64,000 bases of DNA from Flectonema sp. DT1601 (taxonomy: Eukaryota > Euglenozoa > Diplonemea > Diplonemida > Diplonemidae), in the NCBI GenBank assembly GCA_964019425.1, contig OZ025782.1, forward strand, positions 248,001 through 312,000, in the 5' to 3' direction. Numbering within the stretch: the first letter of the stretch is position 1; each line of letters begins with the position of its first letter. The notes under the pieces were generated by a model, which made no database searches, was not told the origin of the DNA, and saw nothing but the letters and a program-made list of their open reading frames with translations. This document shows positions 31,678 to 42,741 of this stretch, in pieces. The translations under genes were made by a program, and so were the position numbers.

Positions 31678-34064
31678 TCACTCAGTAGCAGCAGGAGGTT
31701 CCTCAGCTGGCTTCTCTTCTTCTTTTGGAGTTTCTTCAGCTGCTGGTGCTTCTGCAGGAGGTTCCTCAGTTGGAGGGGTTTCCGCAGGAGTTTCTTCTTT
31801 GACTTCTTCTTCCTGCTTCGTCTCTTCCTTGGGTTCTTCCGCAGGTGGTTTTTCAGGTTCCGCAGCTGGTGTTTCCGCAGCTTCTGCTGCGGGTGTTTCT
31901 TCCGCTTTCTTCTCTTCTTCTTCAGCAGGCTTTTCCTCGGAAGGTGGGGTTTCCTCAGGTTTCTTGTCTTCGCTGGTTTCCTCAGCTGGTGCTTCCGGTT
32001 GTGCCTCTTCAGCGGGTGCTTCCTCAGCCGGTTTTTCCTCTTCTGGTGGGTTTGCGGCCGACCCTTCGGTAGGCGCTTCCTCGGCTTCGACCTTTTCCTC
32101 GGTCTCTGGGGGAGCTTCGTCCTTCTTTTCTTCCTCTGCTGGTGGTGTGGGTTCGCCGTCCTCAGCAGGTTTTGCGCCGTCTTCTTCGGAAGGTTTTTCT
32201 CCCTCTGGAGCTTCTGCTGGTTTCTCTGCAACTTCTTCTCCTGCTGGTGCTGCCTCGCCTTCTTCACCACCACCTTCACCTTCTTGTTTAGGGGCATCGG
32301 GTGACTGTTGTGAATGTTATAAAATATAAACTTTTTTATTATTATTAAGGCTTTCCAATCACCTAAAAGGGATTGCTCTACTACGTAAGATCTGTACAAA
32401 ACCATACCTGAGGTTCGTCTGTGTAACTTTCTCCAGTGGCATTTAAATCACCTTCAGGCTTTGGTTCCGCAGGTGGTGATGCAGGTTCAGCTACTTTCTC
32501 TGGTTCTGGGTCTTTGCACATTGACTTGTCTTCAGCCATCGCTGTAACATCTTCCGCAGTCAGGATTGTGTTGGATATTTTGAACCCAGCAATCTATTTA
32601 ATTATTATTTTTTTTTTCTTTTCTCTTTTATCACGATGACTTGGAAAAACAAAACACACAAACCTTTCCTAGAAATCCAGAATTAACACACTCCTCTTTG
32701 TATGAAATATTTCCAATAGTTGCAGCAGATTCTGGAGAGAGTGCGATGTCTTCTGTGAAGGTTGTTTTTTGAGATTCTGAACCATTAAGATATAAAGTAC
32801 CTTCCTTTGTGTCAGCTGAGTATGTTATAGCGACGTGAGCCCAAGTAGATTCAGTGATTTGAGAATCAGATGATGAAATCTGTTCAGCTCCGTTAAATGA
32901 GAATATAACATTCTGACTGCGGACTGACAGGTATAAGTATCCGTTTTCCTTTCCTGTTTCTCCGCAGCCAAAAATTCCGAAATCGTCATTGTCACGTTCC
33001 TCGTAGTTAGCTCCTTCAGCAAGCGACAACCAAACTGATATCGAAAATGACTCCATGAGACTTAAGCTTTCTGCTGTTCCAACATTCACAGCTTCTATCT
33101 CACCCAGAGCAATAGCCTTCTCAGAGAAGTCTTGTAGTGTTGGAGGTCCCTTTGGTTCTGGTGGAGGTGGTTCTTCTTCTTTTATTGGTTCTTCTTTTTC
33201 TTCTTCCTTTTCTTTTTCAACTTCCTTCTTTGGCGCTTCCACAGCTTCCTTTTCCTCTTTCTCTCTTCTCGCTCTTTCTTCAGATATTCTAGTTTCGTAT
33301 CCAGGGAGTACTTCGTGAAACTTTGCTTCGAACTTAACGTCGCCTACCCAGTCTTGGAGTCCTTTTGCGGTTACCATTGGCATAGAGCCTTTTTCAACAT
33401 TTAACCCAGACATGAGAACCTTGCTTTCTTCGTCGTTGAGAGATGGTGCTGTAGGTGGGAATAGACACCACACATTAATAGCTTTGCAAAACTTCTGCCA
33501 AGGAACCTCTGATTCGAGGGCACCAAACTGATCAGACCAGAGTTCGAGGAGGTCAGGGTTTGTGATGAATTCAGAGGCTGGTTTCTTCTCCTTAATAAGT
33601 TGTTTTATAGTCCTTTTGATGTAAGGAGTATTGACTCCTTCGATGCTGTTAATGTATTGACAATCTTTATAAAACAGAAATAATGGTTTTGCTTTTCCTT
33701 GTTGCTCCTGAAAACGTTCCCTCCAAGCATCTGGTAGAATGTCACGCTGTAACTCTGCTGGACGCTTAGCACTTCGAGGTGACAGTGGAGGTTCAGTAGA
33801 GGTTCGTGACTTTACATCAGTAAGAACCTGAGAGGCATTTACTTGACAAAATTTTAAACAAACTGCCTGATCATCAACTTCTTGTATAGATATATCCTTA
33901 AAGGTACTCTTCAGGACATTACACGCTCCCCAAGTACTACAATAAACATCAAGTACCGTTACACACGCTCTACCAGTTGTGTCTTTCTCATAACTTGACA
34001 GCTGCTCCATCAGCTCCGTCAAGCTGTTAACTGGAATAGTGATATCAGACTTACTTTGCGCCAT
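31678..34064 (-). CDS. Axonemal-type thioredoxin-LamG protein with acidic repeat tail, three exons
   Basis: Exons are 32664-34064, 32408-32593 and 31678-32304; introns are 70 nt (GTTTGT donor) and 103 nt (GTATGG donor). All three exons are whole codons, giving 737 residues. Residues ~1-150 form a thioredoxin fold like NME8/NME9 axonemal thioredoxins (VTVLDVYCSTWGACN, then PLFLFYKDCQYINSIEG). The usual WCGPC active site reads W-GAC, so redox activity is doubtful. A Glu/Lys/Pro linker leads to a concanavalin-like LamG domain (about 345-490). Intron 1 splits it at GFLGK/IAGFKISNTIL. The last ~210 residues are a Pro-Ala-Glu repeat. The ATG at 34064 follows a pyrimidine-rich acceptor 41 bases upstream. 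A role in cilia is inferred from the thioredoxin subtype. Confidence 0.85.
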
Positions 34065-34410
34065 TTTCTGGAGCAAAAGTGTGTCTTTTGTTTTTTTTTT
34101 GGTACTGTAAAAAAGAAGGAAAAAAATGAAAGAAGTAATTAAATTAAAATAAAATAAAAAAATTCCCCTTGTACTCTCCAACAGCAGGTTCTACAAATAA
34201 AAATAAAAAAAATATGTTATAATACTCTAAAAGAATGGGTACAAAAAAGAAGGCATGCTTGATCTCTCTCTCTCCTCTCATGATATGATTTTAAGGAGAA
34301 TTTAACGAGAAAGTTTTTCGAGACGTAGAATCGAACTTGCCAAAATTTTAGATTCGAGAATTTTTTTTTTTTTTTTTTTTTTTTTTTCCCCTTCCCCTAT
34401 GAATTCAGAC
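34065..34410. other. Intergenic with a long T run
   Basis: A T run of about 27 bases near 34361 and AT-rich sequence. An ATCGAAC motif near 34331 resembles a tRNA B box, but no tRNA fits around it. Confidence 0.5.
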
Positions 34411-34659
34411 CCGAAGCACGAACTCCACAACTAACCTCTCTAAATAGGACACGGCAGAGAAGGTTTCACAATCCTGTATGGGATGCTGAATCAAGTCGCA
34501 AACCAACAGTCTGATATAAGAGAGTAGGAGAGACACGAAGTACAATTAGCTTCCCGAGAAACAACTGTCAGTGCTACATGAAGTATGAACTGCACACCAG
34601 AGAAGGTTCATTCAATCCTGTACGGGATGTTGTGTAGAAGAGAAGAAAAAAAAAACCCC
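34411..34659 (-). repeat. Decayed copies of the neighbouring gene's last exon end
   Basis: The stretch GAAGCACGAACTCCACAACT near 34414, and weaker ones near 34535 and 34580, match the coding sequence for the end of the MoxR-like protein (34673-34705). Read on the minus strand they encode EVSCGVRASG and EANCTSCLSY, against the gene's EASCGVCTSCVVM. A second motif, CAATCCTGTA(T/C)GGGATG, is spaced ~146 bp apart. This is a small tandem array of degenerate last-exon ends. Confidence 0.65.
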
Positions 34660-36900
34660 TCACATCACCACACATGAAGTACAAACTCCACAACTAGCTT
34701 CTCTATCAATATTGATGGCGTCTCTAGTGAGGTTGTTACTCGAAGAAGCAGCTGCAGAAATAGGACACAATGGAGAAGGCTTTTTGTTAATAAAATGAGT
34801 GGTGGGTCGTTTTGTATGACCCACTGCACTGCCTACTGCGCTGTTTATAATTGGTACTGCTGACTCATTTGGATTGTAGTAGTCGGCGTCTTCACTGATG
34901 GTGTCAGTGTTGCTTTCCTTGGGACTGAATCGAGCGTTAGCATTAAGATGAGTGTGACGTGAGGCTACGGAAGCTGCGAGAACATCAGCCCTGGTTGTTG
35001 AACTGGTTATTGTTGAGTTTGTTATTCCGTCAGTCGATCGTGAATCTGACAATGACGTCACTTGTCTCAGAGATTTCAATTTCTGTAATCTCGATGACGG
35101 TGTATCAAACAAACCCTCTCTACAGTTAATTTGAGGTATAAACTGCTGAACAGGAGTTGATGGTTCCACAATATTCTTTTTTTCCTCTATCGAACTTTGT
35201 TCAGTTTTCGTAAAGTATAACACACAATCAGATACGAGTAAACCCTGCTCTATTAGACTCCTATCGTAAGTTATTTGTGACATCCTTCTTTCTGTTAACT
35301 CAAAAGGATCATCAATTTCACTATAATTATCTGGTGGATCAATGGCCCATACATCATAATCTACGACAGCATCATCCAACAGCAAGGCTTCAGAGAACAC
35401 TTCCAAGCATTCAGAGAGTGGAACGTCTAGGGGAATATCAACCTGTAAACCCTCTTCAGGAGGCCAAGCATCTCCAGTAAGACGAACCATCAAATGTAGT
35501 ATGGCTGTGACAATAAAAGAAACGTATATTGAAAAAAGATGTTTTTTTTTTTTTTTTTTGAAATATATAATATAACCTGAGACTAACACATAACTTATAA
35601 AAAACTCTATTGAACAAAGGCAAAGCAAAAAATGCTTGAAAGCAGATAAAATTCAGGGGTATTTGCGCACGCTTCGCTACAGAGGTATTGGAATCCTGCC
35701 TACTTCGTTCTTCACAAAGTCCCAACTAGACTTTGCTGCAGCAGATTGATAAGCTGCGCACCTTAATGATCCAGGGAGGTCATGGTCAATAAGAGAATTA
35801 GCGATCCCAAGAGAAGCATCTTCGTTGATCTTTGCTGACCAATAAGATGTTTTATGTTTACTTGGTGGTAGTAGTATAGGACCGTCCTCCATCTGTTCAA
35901 TATGTGGTTGGAGACTTAACCTATGAAACAAGAGATGAGGAATCACAGAACGAACATCTTCAGGTGTCGCAAACTCTCGACTAGTTGTGACAGATATATA
36001 AACACGGAGTAGTTTAACCGAGTTTGATAGTAGTGAGTGACTTGGTATGCTTAGGCCAACATCAGGATGTTGTCGACAGCTTCTTATACATTGCAAGAAA
36101 TACCTATGAACAGCTGACTGTATAAACACACCACTCTGGGAACTGCTCGGTAATATTTTAACTATCGCCTCCCCAGGATGGTTTTCAAGAAGTCTTTGAG
36201 CCTGTGTCGCCAATGGAGGTGGTTTCTCAGGTGTCGTTCTGGCTGCAACAGTAAATCGCTCTCTCAAACTGTGATGCATTTTTAGTAATTTTTTATCACT
36301 TACCGTTCCTAACACTGTTAAGTGATAACAAACTCTTTCACCAGCTCCATACACCTCACCATGTTGTAGGACTCCTATCAAACAGGATTGGACTTCTGGA
36401 GATGCGCGGTGAAGATTTTGAAGAAAAACTGGTCGGTTCTTTGGATGCATAGAAGTAGCACCTCTCGAACCTCCTGAAGACGCATCTGGTGATGGGAGAT
36501 CATCATCCTTTTGTAAATCAGCAGCATACAACCACTGAGCAACATCCATAACAGCTGTGCTTTGTGTTATAATCAATGATGGCATAATTCCACAGTGAAG
36601 ACCACATTCTATCTGACTTTTCAGCCTTTCATTTTCAACACGTAATTCCTCATCACCTAACTCCTCATCTTCTTCCAACGAAAACAACATATGTCCACAC
36701 TGACCTGGTTCTCTTAGTAGCAGTGAGGCAGCGCATAGATTTAAGTAAGACATATCATGTTGCATTGTGGCACTAGTCGCAAAGACGAGATACCTGTTCC
36801 TGTTTAGAAGATACCACAAAGAGATGAACAACTGGTGTAGTGCTGCACCTCTATCAACACGAACATTACTTAATGTTGTAGACTGTGAATTCTGGTTAGG
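34660..36900 (-). CDS. MoxR/MCM-like AAA+ related protein with C-terminal CaaX box
   Basis: The main exon (35727 to about 36882) carries a region like the later half of a MoxR or magnesium-chelatase ATPase: RPVFLQNLHRASPEVQSCLIGVLQ (Walker-B-like strand and Arg-finger helix region), LGTVSDKKL (sensor 1-like), LRERFTVAA, and LRVYISVTTSREFATPEDV (C-terminal lid). No Walker A motif is visible. I infer an intron at 35505-35726, joining AAKS to TILHLMVRLTGDAW, a typical lid helix. The 3' exon continues with a long Ser/Thr-rich tail ending CGVCTSCVVM and TGA; CVVM is a classical farnesylation box. The true start is unsure; a tiny first exon at 37001-37018 (MFGCAF) would give 672 residues. Confidence 0.6.
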
Positions 36901-37130
36901 TTATGTCTTCACCGTGAAAAATTGTCGAATTTTTTTTTTTTTTTTTTTAAAATGATCTTTGAGGATATTGATGAACCAGTAACTGATGATTAACGAAAAC
37001 GAATGCACAGCCAAACATTCCGTGGCTGAAAATAAAACAGTTTTTTTTTTTAAATAAACGCTCTCTAACAAGCATGCTGTTTAACTCGTGTAATATATGA
37101 AAGAATACAATACAGAAACACACAACGGTA
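36901..37130. other. Short intergenic region or first-exon region of the MoxR-like gene
   Basis: Holds a T run and an ATG at 37018 that could start a tiny first exon. Nothing else is seen. Confidence 0.4.
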
Positions 37131-38229
37131 CTAAAACTTTGGTCCTCGACGACGACCAGTGTACTTTGTGTTGGCTCTGACGTTAACTCCCTTCTTTGCT
37201 TGTTTTTCCTTCTTCTCTATGATCCATTCTCGTGAGTATTTGTTTGTCTTGCGACGCTGTTTTATTATTTTTATTATATAGGAAGTATAAAGGTGTCGTC
37301 AAGTATTCTTTTATTAGGTCTTAATAGTACTTGTTGAGTGGAGGAGGGAAAAATAAATAAATTAAAAAAACCTTTAATTTCCCTCCACGTTTTTCAGACT
37401 CACGCATTTGTACCTTTCTTTTTGATTTTGTTCTGGTAGTGCCAGCTGTCATTCTGCTGCCAGCCATTGAAACTCTGTCAGGTGAATCGTTGCTGAGGTA
37501 GTCTGACAGAGAACTCTCTTCCTCGTACTCCTCGTCTTCTTCGTCGTCACTGTCCATGTCTTCATCGCTATCAGATTCCATTCCTGTTTTAGCTCTGATG
37601 TTCGAAAGTTCACTCTGTGGTCCGGTTGATAAAACTAAAAAATGCTTCTTAGCTCTCGTTGAATGAGGATAATCGACAACTAAACCACCAGAGAATCCAG
37701 ATCGAGTAGCCGCATGTACAATCATATTAGACTGGTGTACGTTAGCAGGATAGAATTGAAGAACTGCTTTGGCTCCACGTCGTAGAACCATGTATAGAGA
37801 ATCAAAAAACTTTTTCAAACGCAACTGAGGTATGTGTTCTTTTCTATCAGCATTGCACAACCATTGGATTGCTGAGACGCTAATCGCTCCATCGAATGAA
37901 CCCGCTCTGAATGGAAGGCCTAATCCCATGTCGTGTTGCAACATATCTCCGTCGACCTCTCTCTTTTGCGCAGCGTGAATCATATCGCGTGAGATGTCAG
38001 TTCCTATGAATCGATGACCCATCGTTTCTAAAGCCTCTCCTGACAATCCTGCACCACAACCAATATCGAGCATGAGACAACTAACGTCGTCAGGTAGATT
38101 TAATAATTCAATAGCTCTCATTGAAAGTTTTGTTTGTATGTACATCATTCTACTGTTTCTCATGTAGTTATCAGCTCCCTCTTTGTCATAAATCATCTCC
38201 GGGGGCGCGATTAATTCTGGACGCGACAT
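37131..38229 (-). CDS. BUD23: BUD23/WBSCR22 18S rRNA (guanine-N7) methyltransferase, two exons
   Basis: The enzyme methylates a guanine in 18S rRNA during small-subunit maturation and works with TRMT112. Exon 1 (37372-38229) carries the SAM-binding motif LMLDIGCGAGLSGE (about residues 52-65) and FDGAISVSAIQWLCNAD. Exon 2 (37256-37131) gives KYSREWIIEKKEKQ and NTKYTGRRRGPKF, the diagnostic BUD23 C-terminus. The 115-nt intron has a GTTTTT donor and AATAAAACAG acceptor; both exons are whole codons, for 327 residues. Human BUD23 is about 281; the extra length is mostly a Ser/Asp/Glu-rich insert at about residues 215-285. The start MSRPELIAPPEMIYD matches the family. Confidence 0.95.
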
Positions 38230-38659
38230 TTTTGATTTAACTGTTTTTTTTTTTCTCACTTACTACTTAAACAATCTGATTAGTAGATCTGAGAGGGGAA
38301 GAGAATTGAATTTTTTTTTTTTACAATTAATAAATATATAAACTAGAAAGTGTGTTGACCAATTATCAAAAATCTGCTTAATAACGACATATTTTTTTTT
38401 TTTTTTCAAAAACTGACATCAAAGAATACAATGAGAGAATTTTTTTTTTTTTTTTTTTCCCAGAAATAAGTCTTTCGGATACTGAAATAAATCATCGCTT
38501 ATAAATCACAATAAAAGAAAGCGGACGGGGGGTGGGTTTTACACGTCTTCCTATGGGCTCCACCTAATAAAATAATTCAGGTTTGAGACAGCTGCCTCAT
38601 GGGTACTGAATATTTGGATGGTTAAACCTGAGGGAAAATACAAGGAAAGAACAACAACA

Positions 38660-38695
<36 letters not shown>

Positions 38696-39045
38696 CTTCG
38701 TTCGCAAAGTTGTTTGTTGTTTTTTTCCTCTTTTTAATTTTTAGTTTTTTTTTTTTTTTCTTTCTCCACGTTCAAATAGTCTTTACCGAACGCGAATGAC
38801 ACAAAAGAATATGGGGGAACAAAAAAAAAAAAAAAAAAAAACTAAAAATGAAAAAAATAACAACAAATCGTAATTAGCTGTTCATTTGTACTGAACTAGT
38901 AGAAAAGGGTGTGAGGGGCTGTACGACAAGACATAACATAACACTGCAGTAAAAAAAAATGTGAAAAAGAACGGGATATACAAACAAGTTGAAGGATACA
39001 AATAAAAAAATACTTATTATTTTATGTGACATCAAAAATCATTTT
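38230..39045. other. Intergenic, dominated by A and T homopolymers
   Basis: About 800 bp with at least six A or T runs over 15 bases. No frame, RNA gene or repeat recognised. Confidence 0.5.
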
Positions 39046-39136
39046 TTATGCACCAGATCCAGATCTGCCGCTTCTTCTTGGAGACAGGCTGTGTCTAAGC
39101 CTGCGAACTTCTTTAAGCGATCTAGGTGAGAGTGCT

Positions 39137-39169
<33 letters not shown>

Positions 39170-40207
39170 CCGTGAAATGTTTTATCCTCAGTAAAAACAA
39201 ATATACATACGAGCATCAATAAAACTAATAACTCCCTCAAGGTTGGCAGCTCCTTCCATGTTGAAACCCGGAGTGGTTGCAGTGGTTGAGTATGCAGTAA
39301 GAGCCTGTGGAGATTGCGACGCTACAGTTGTCGGGTTCAAAAAACCCCCAACCGGAGACACCACTGCCGGTGCAGTAAAATTAGCTGCCGGGGACGTTGC
39401 GTCAACCTTATCAGCGTGTGCCTGATATATCTGAATAATCTTTATCCAATTTCTAGCAATTGATTCCAATGACAAAGTTGGTTGAAATTCTGATAAAACT
39501 TCATAGAGTGCTTCTGGTGACTGAATGTGAAGCTGAGTACCTGTCGTAAGGGCATTACGTGAGGCCTCAACCTGCGACAAAGAACAGCGCATCTTCTGCT
39601 TTAAGAGGTTAATCGAATCGATTTGAGTGTTCGAAATCGGAACAGGTGGAGGAACAACCGCCGCTGGAAGACCAGCCAACATAATAGGAGGTGGTGGTGG
39701 TGGCATTACTGCCGCAGCTACCACAGGTTCTGGGATTGGTAGAATACCAACACTCGCTGCTGTGGCTATTAATCTCAAGTTGTGAGGAGGGATGTCGAAA
39801 ACATCTGCAGCATCTCTGTGGTGAAATTGAACTAAAACCTTATCTGATTGATGTCCCATAACTGTTCCTCGAAGACCGTTGTACTCAACTGAGTTTTGAA
39901 GACCGAGAGCCTCGATTTCACATCCAACAGGAAACATAATCCTACCAGCGTCAATACCACCCGGAAGAAGTGAACTCTCTACAGCAGTTGGCATCATTGA
40001 CGTTGCAGCTACTGGAGCAGCAGTCATAACACCAGCAGTCGCTGCTCCAGATTCTCCGATGCTCAATTGCTGATGCTCTGTTCCAGCTCTGTATCCCGGT
40101 TGAACCTTGCAGCTCTTCTTCAATCTGTGCAACGATGTTGGAGACAGCGGCTGATCAATAAAAGAAATCACCTCGTTGATAAATTGTTGGTTTTGTGGAG
40201 AATCCAT
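39046..40207 (-). CDS. Protein with paired VISFID-PLSP motifs and a Tudor-like NGLRG domain, two exons
   Basis: I recognise no named family. Exons are 39211-40207 and 39046-39134, with a 76-nt intron (GTATGT donor, ~29 A then CAG), giving 361 residues. The N-terminus reads EVISFIDQPLSPTSLHRLKKS. The splice rebuilds nearly the same motif at the C-terminus, GVISFIDAPLSPRSLKEVRR, followed by SLSPRRSGRSGSGA. Finding the repeat only after splicing supports the intron. Residues ~95-145 hold GLQNSVEYNGLRGTVMG and VQFHHRD, a small beta-barrel-like domain also found in the MYND protein at 60541. The rest is Ala/Pro-rich with a helical segment near 205-260. The basic SP-rich end could be a kinase target. 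Confidence 0.75.
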
Positions 40208-40600
40208 TTTCTTTAAATATGTTATTATTTCCCTCCTTTTTTTGCTTCTTTGCAGTAGTGGAAAGTTGATAGCTTACAAGCTGGACAGAAAAAAAAAGAG
40301 AAATAATTGTTTTGATATTTTGTTTAAAATAAAAATAAAAAAACAGATCATAACTACACTTCACATATTTCAATGAAGAATACCTGTTCAACTGAATAAT
40401 AGTTTAGTTATTTTTACAAACATTTTGACTCCAAAACACTGAGCAATAGCACATTTATGTAGGCTCAATGAACAGCTATTTTGGGTGCTGTTTTAACATG
40501 TGAGCGAACACAAAAAATAGATAACTACGACAACAACCAGATAATCAGAACAGAAATAATAAAAGAAAAAGAAAAAAGTAAATAACCCTCATCAAAAGAA
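40208..40600. other. Intergenic, no gene seen
   Basis: AT-rich spacer. A pyrimidine run ending CTGTCCAG near 40285 could be the leader acceptor of the 361-aa gene. Confidence 0.4.
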
Positions 40601-41636
40601 TTATTCCATTGAATCATCTGTGTCGTCAGCTGAATCGAAAGTGTTTGCCGAAAAGTGACTCCCTCTCGACGCTCTTGTTGGAAATACTTTCTTTCGATCA
40701 TTAGCACGTTGACTACGGTAACGAGATATTTCATCTACCAGACGGGCATTTAATTTTTTGACTGCCCGGAATTGCTCTCCGCCTTCCCATTCTTGGATTG
40801 CCAATAATAACAAGGACAGGTATGCTGCAAGAGTTCGAGGATCAGAAATAACATCCACACCCGTAGCTGGTTTCGGTATTCCGAGTCGTTGAGCACTCAC
40901 AGTGAGAGCTTTTCTTATATTTTCAACTCCTTTCGAAGGAGACAGATTATGAAAATCAATCCAACTAGAAGAGCAATCGTGGAGGAGAGAACAGAGAGCG
41001 AGACCGTTAGACCAACCTGAACGAAACTCATCGAGATTCTGCGACGAGTACGACGTACCGGAATCGAACCTGCGCTTCACTCTGAGCCACATTTCCTGTT
41101 GAAATGTAGAATCAATACCCCCCAAGTTAGCATTGCTGCTGAAGTCAGCAGTGCTAATGGTCGGCATGCCAGTCCCTCGATCTTCTAGTTTCTTTTTTAC
41201 AACTCTCCTCTTTGCTTTCTCAGGTTGAGTTGTGTCCGCTCCCGGAAATGAATCACTAGTAGACTTAACAGGACTGTGTCTTGTTACGACTTTTGTCTTT
41301 ATTCTTCTCTTTGATGTTCTCGTAGGCGAAGAAGGAACTCGGATCACTTCTAAAACTGGAGCATCTTCTAACTGTCTGTCTCCAGTAGGCCATTCTGCAT
41401 CGCCCTCAGCATCAGGATCCTTGGTTGGGGATGTTGGGACCTGTTGGGTAATTACAGTCAGTTATGTGAAAGAAAAAACTAATAAACGTTAATTCACATA
41501 CCTGTTGTAGATATTTCAACTCGTTTCTTGAAACTCTACTGCCGTCAAGACTGAACTCAGAAGGGTTGAGAAGCTCTGTAAAGATCTCCAGAATCTGATT
41601 GGTTTTTGTTACGTTTCCTTTTTCTCTAAATTTTTC

Positions 41637-41667
<31 letters not shown>

Positions 41668-42741
41668 AACTTGCCGAGTACTCTTCACCGTCGAGATATT
41701 ATAAATTGGATTTCCAGTGAGGGTAATCGACATTAATTTTTCCAATCTCGCAAGAGACTGGAGTTCTTCGAATTCCTCAACCTGACAATTTTGAGCATTC
41801 AACACAATCAGTGAACTAAGCCATGGTCCTATTCCCTTAAGAGACGAAATCGGATTTCCAGAAACATCCAAGGACTCTATCACTTTAATATGAAGGTTTC
41901 CGTTATTTTCATATAAAAAGTCAAGGCTCTCTATGTTGTTATTTGAGATGTCGAGTGTACCTAGAAGAGGTAGAGATCCTAATTTTGAAACGTCAGAAAT
42001 TTTATTTTGAGATAGACTCAGAGCTTGTAAACTAACAAGTGACTGAATATCAACAGGGAGTTCAGTCCATCCGCAATTTATAATTTCTAAACGTACTAAA
42101 TTCAAACAATATTTCGACAACAAAGACGAACTAACAATCGATTCCGTTGCAGTAACTCCCAGTAAAGTCGAGGATAGCCCATGCAGAATATTACTAGCAT
42201 TGCAGGACACCATTTCAATTTCGGTACACTGTGGAAACACTTTTGCCGGCAAGTCATCAGAAAAAGCAGCTTCATCATCAAGAGTGAGCGACGTAACATT
42301 ATCCCCAGACTTAACGTGTATGACCTGAATTCCAGTTATTTGAAGCCTTTCTGCCTTTGGAAATAGTTCCAAGTTGATTTCTGAAAGCTCCGTTTCATCA
42401 GTCTGTGATGCATCTTTTTTAAAACGGATTGCTTGCAATTTTCCAAAAAAATCTGTCACATCATTTAAAGGTGTGTGCTGCTGCTCCTCAGAGCTGCAGT
42501 GTCTCTTTTGTTCTCTTGATAAGGCGTTTATGTGTCTCGCTGTTTTTGTTAGTAAGGCAAATGAGTTCTTGCCTTGTAAAACATCACCTCCACCATTTTT
42601 TATGAATCTCCGCAATGCAGCAACAGTTTCGTCAGCATTGTCTTCAGAAGAACGTTTGTCTTTCTTGAGAGAAGCGAACAGATTTCTTCCCTTGGAAAAA
42701 ATATCTTTTATATTCGTGTTCTCATCAGGGTGATCAGCCAT
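40601..42741 (-). CDS. Leucine-rich repeat protein with a calponin-homology domain, three exons
   Basis: Exon 1 (to about 41682) encodes an N-terminal region and leucine-rich repeats (LQALSLSQNKISDVSKL, LGTLDISNNNIESLDFL, ESLDVSGNPISSL). Exon 2 (41502 to about 41623) supplies the LRR cap ending EFSLDGSRVSRNELKYLQQ. Exon 3 (40601-41440) has a basic Ser/Pro linker, then a calponin-homology-like domain (FRSGWSNGLALCSLLHDCS, NIRKALTVSAQRLGIP). Intron 2 (41441-41501) is clear, with a GTATGT donor. Intron 1 is ambiguous; a 58-nt version using GTACTC keeps the frame and gives 673 residues. LRR plus CH is the plan of LRCH-type actin-linked proteins, so a cytoskeletal role is likely. Confidence 0.8.

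Noticed and set aside
31584-32405. A 273-codon Lys/Arg-rich minus-strand frame and a Ser/Gly-rich plus-strand frame over the same DNA
   Set aside because: The third reading, rich in Pro-Ala-Glu, continues the thioredoxin-LamG gene through two good splice sites in phase. The others are shadows of that repetitive coding sequence.
34317-34360. ATCGAACTTGCC, resembling a tRNA T arm
   Set aside because: The upstream side on that strand is a long A run, so no tRNA body exists.
41071-41090. CCGGAATCGAACC, resembling a tRNA B box
   Set aside because: It lies inside the calponin-homology exon, and no A box or cloverleaf can be formed.
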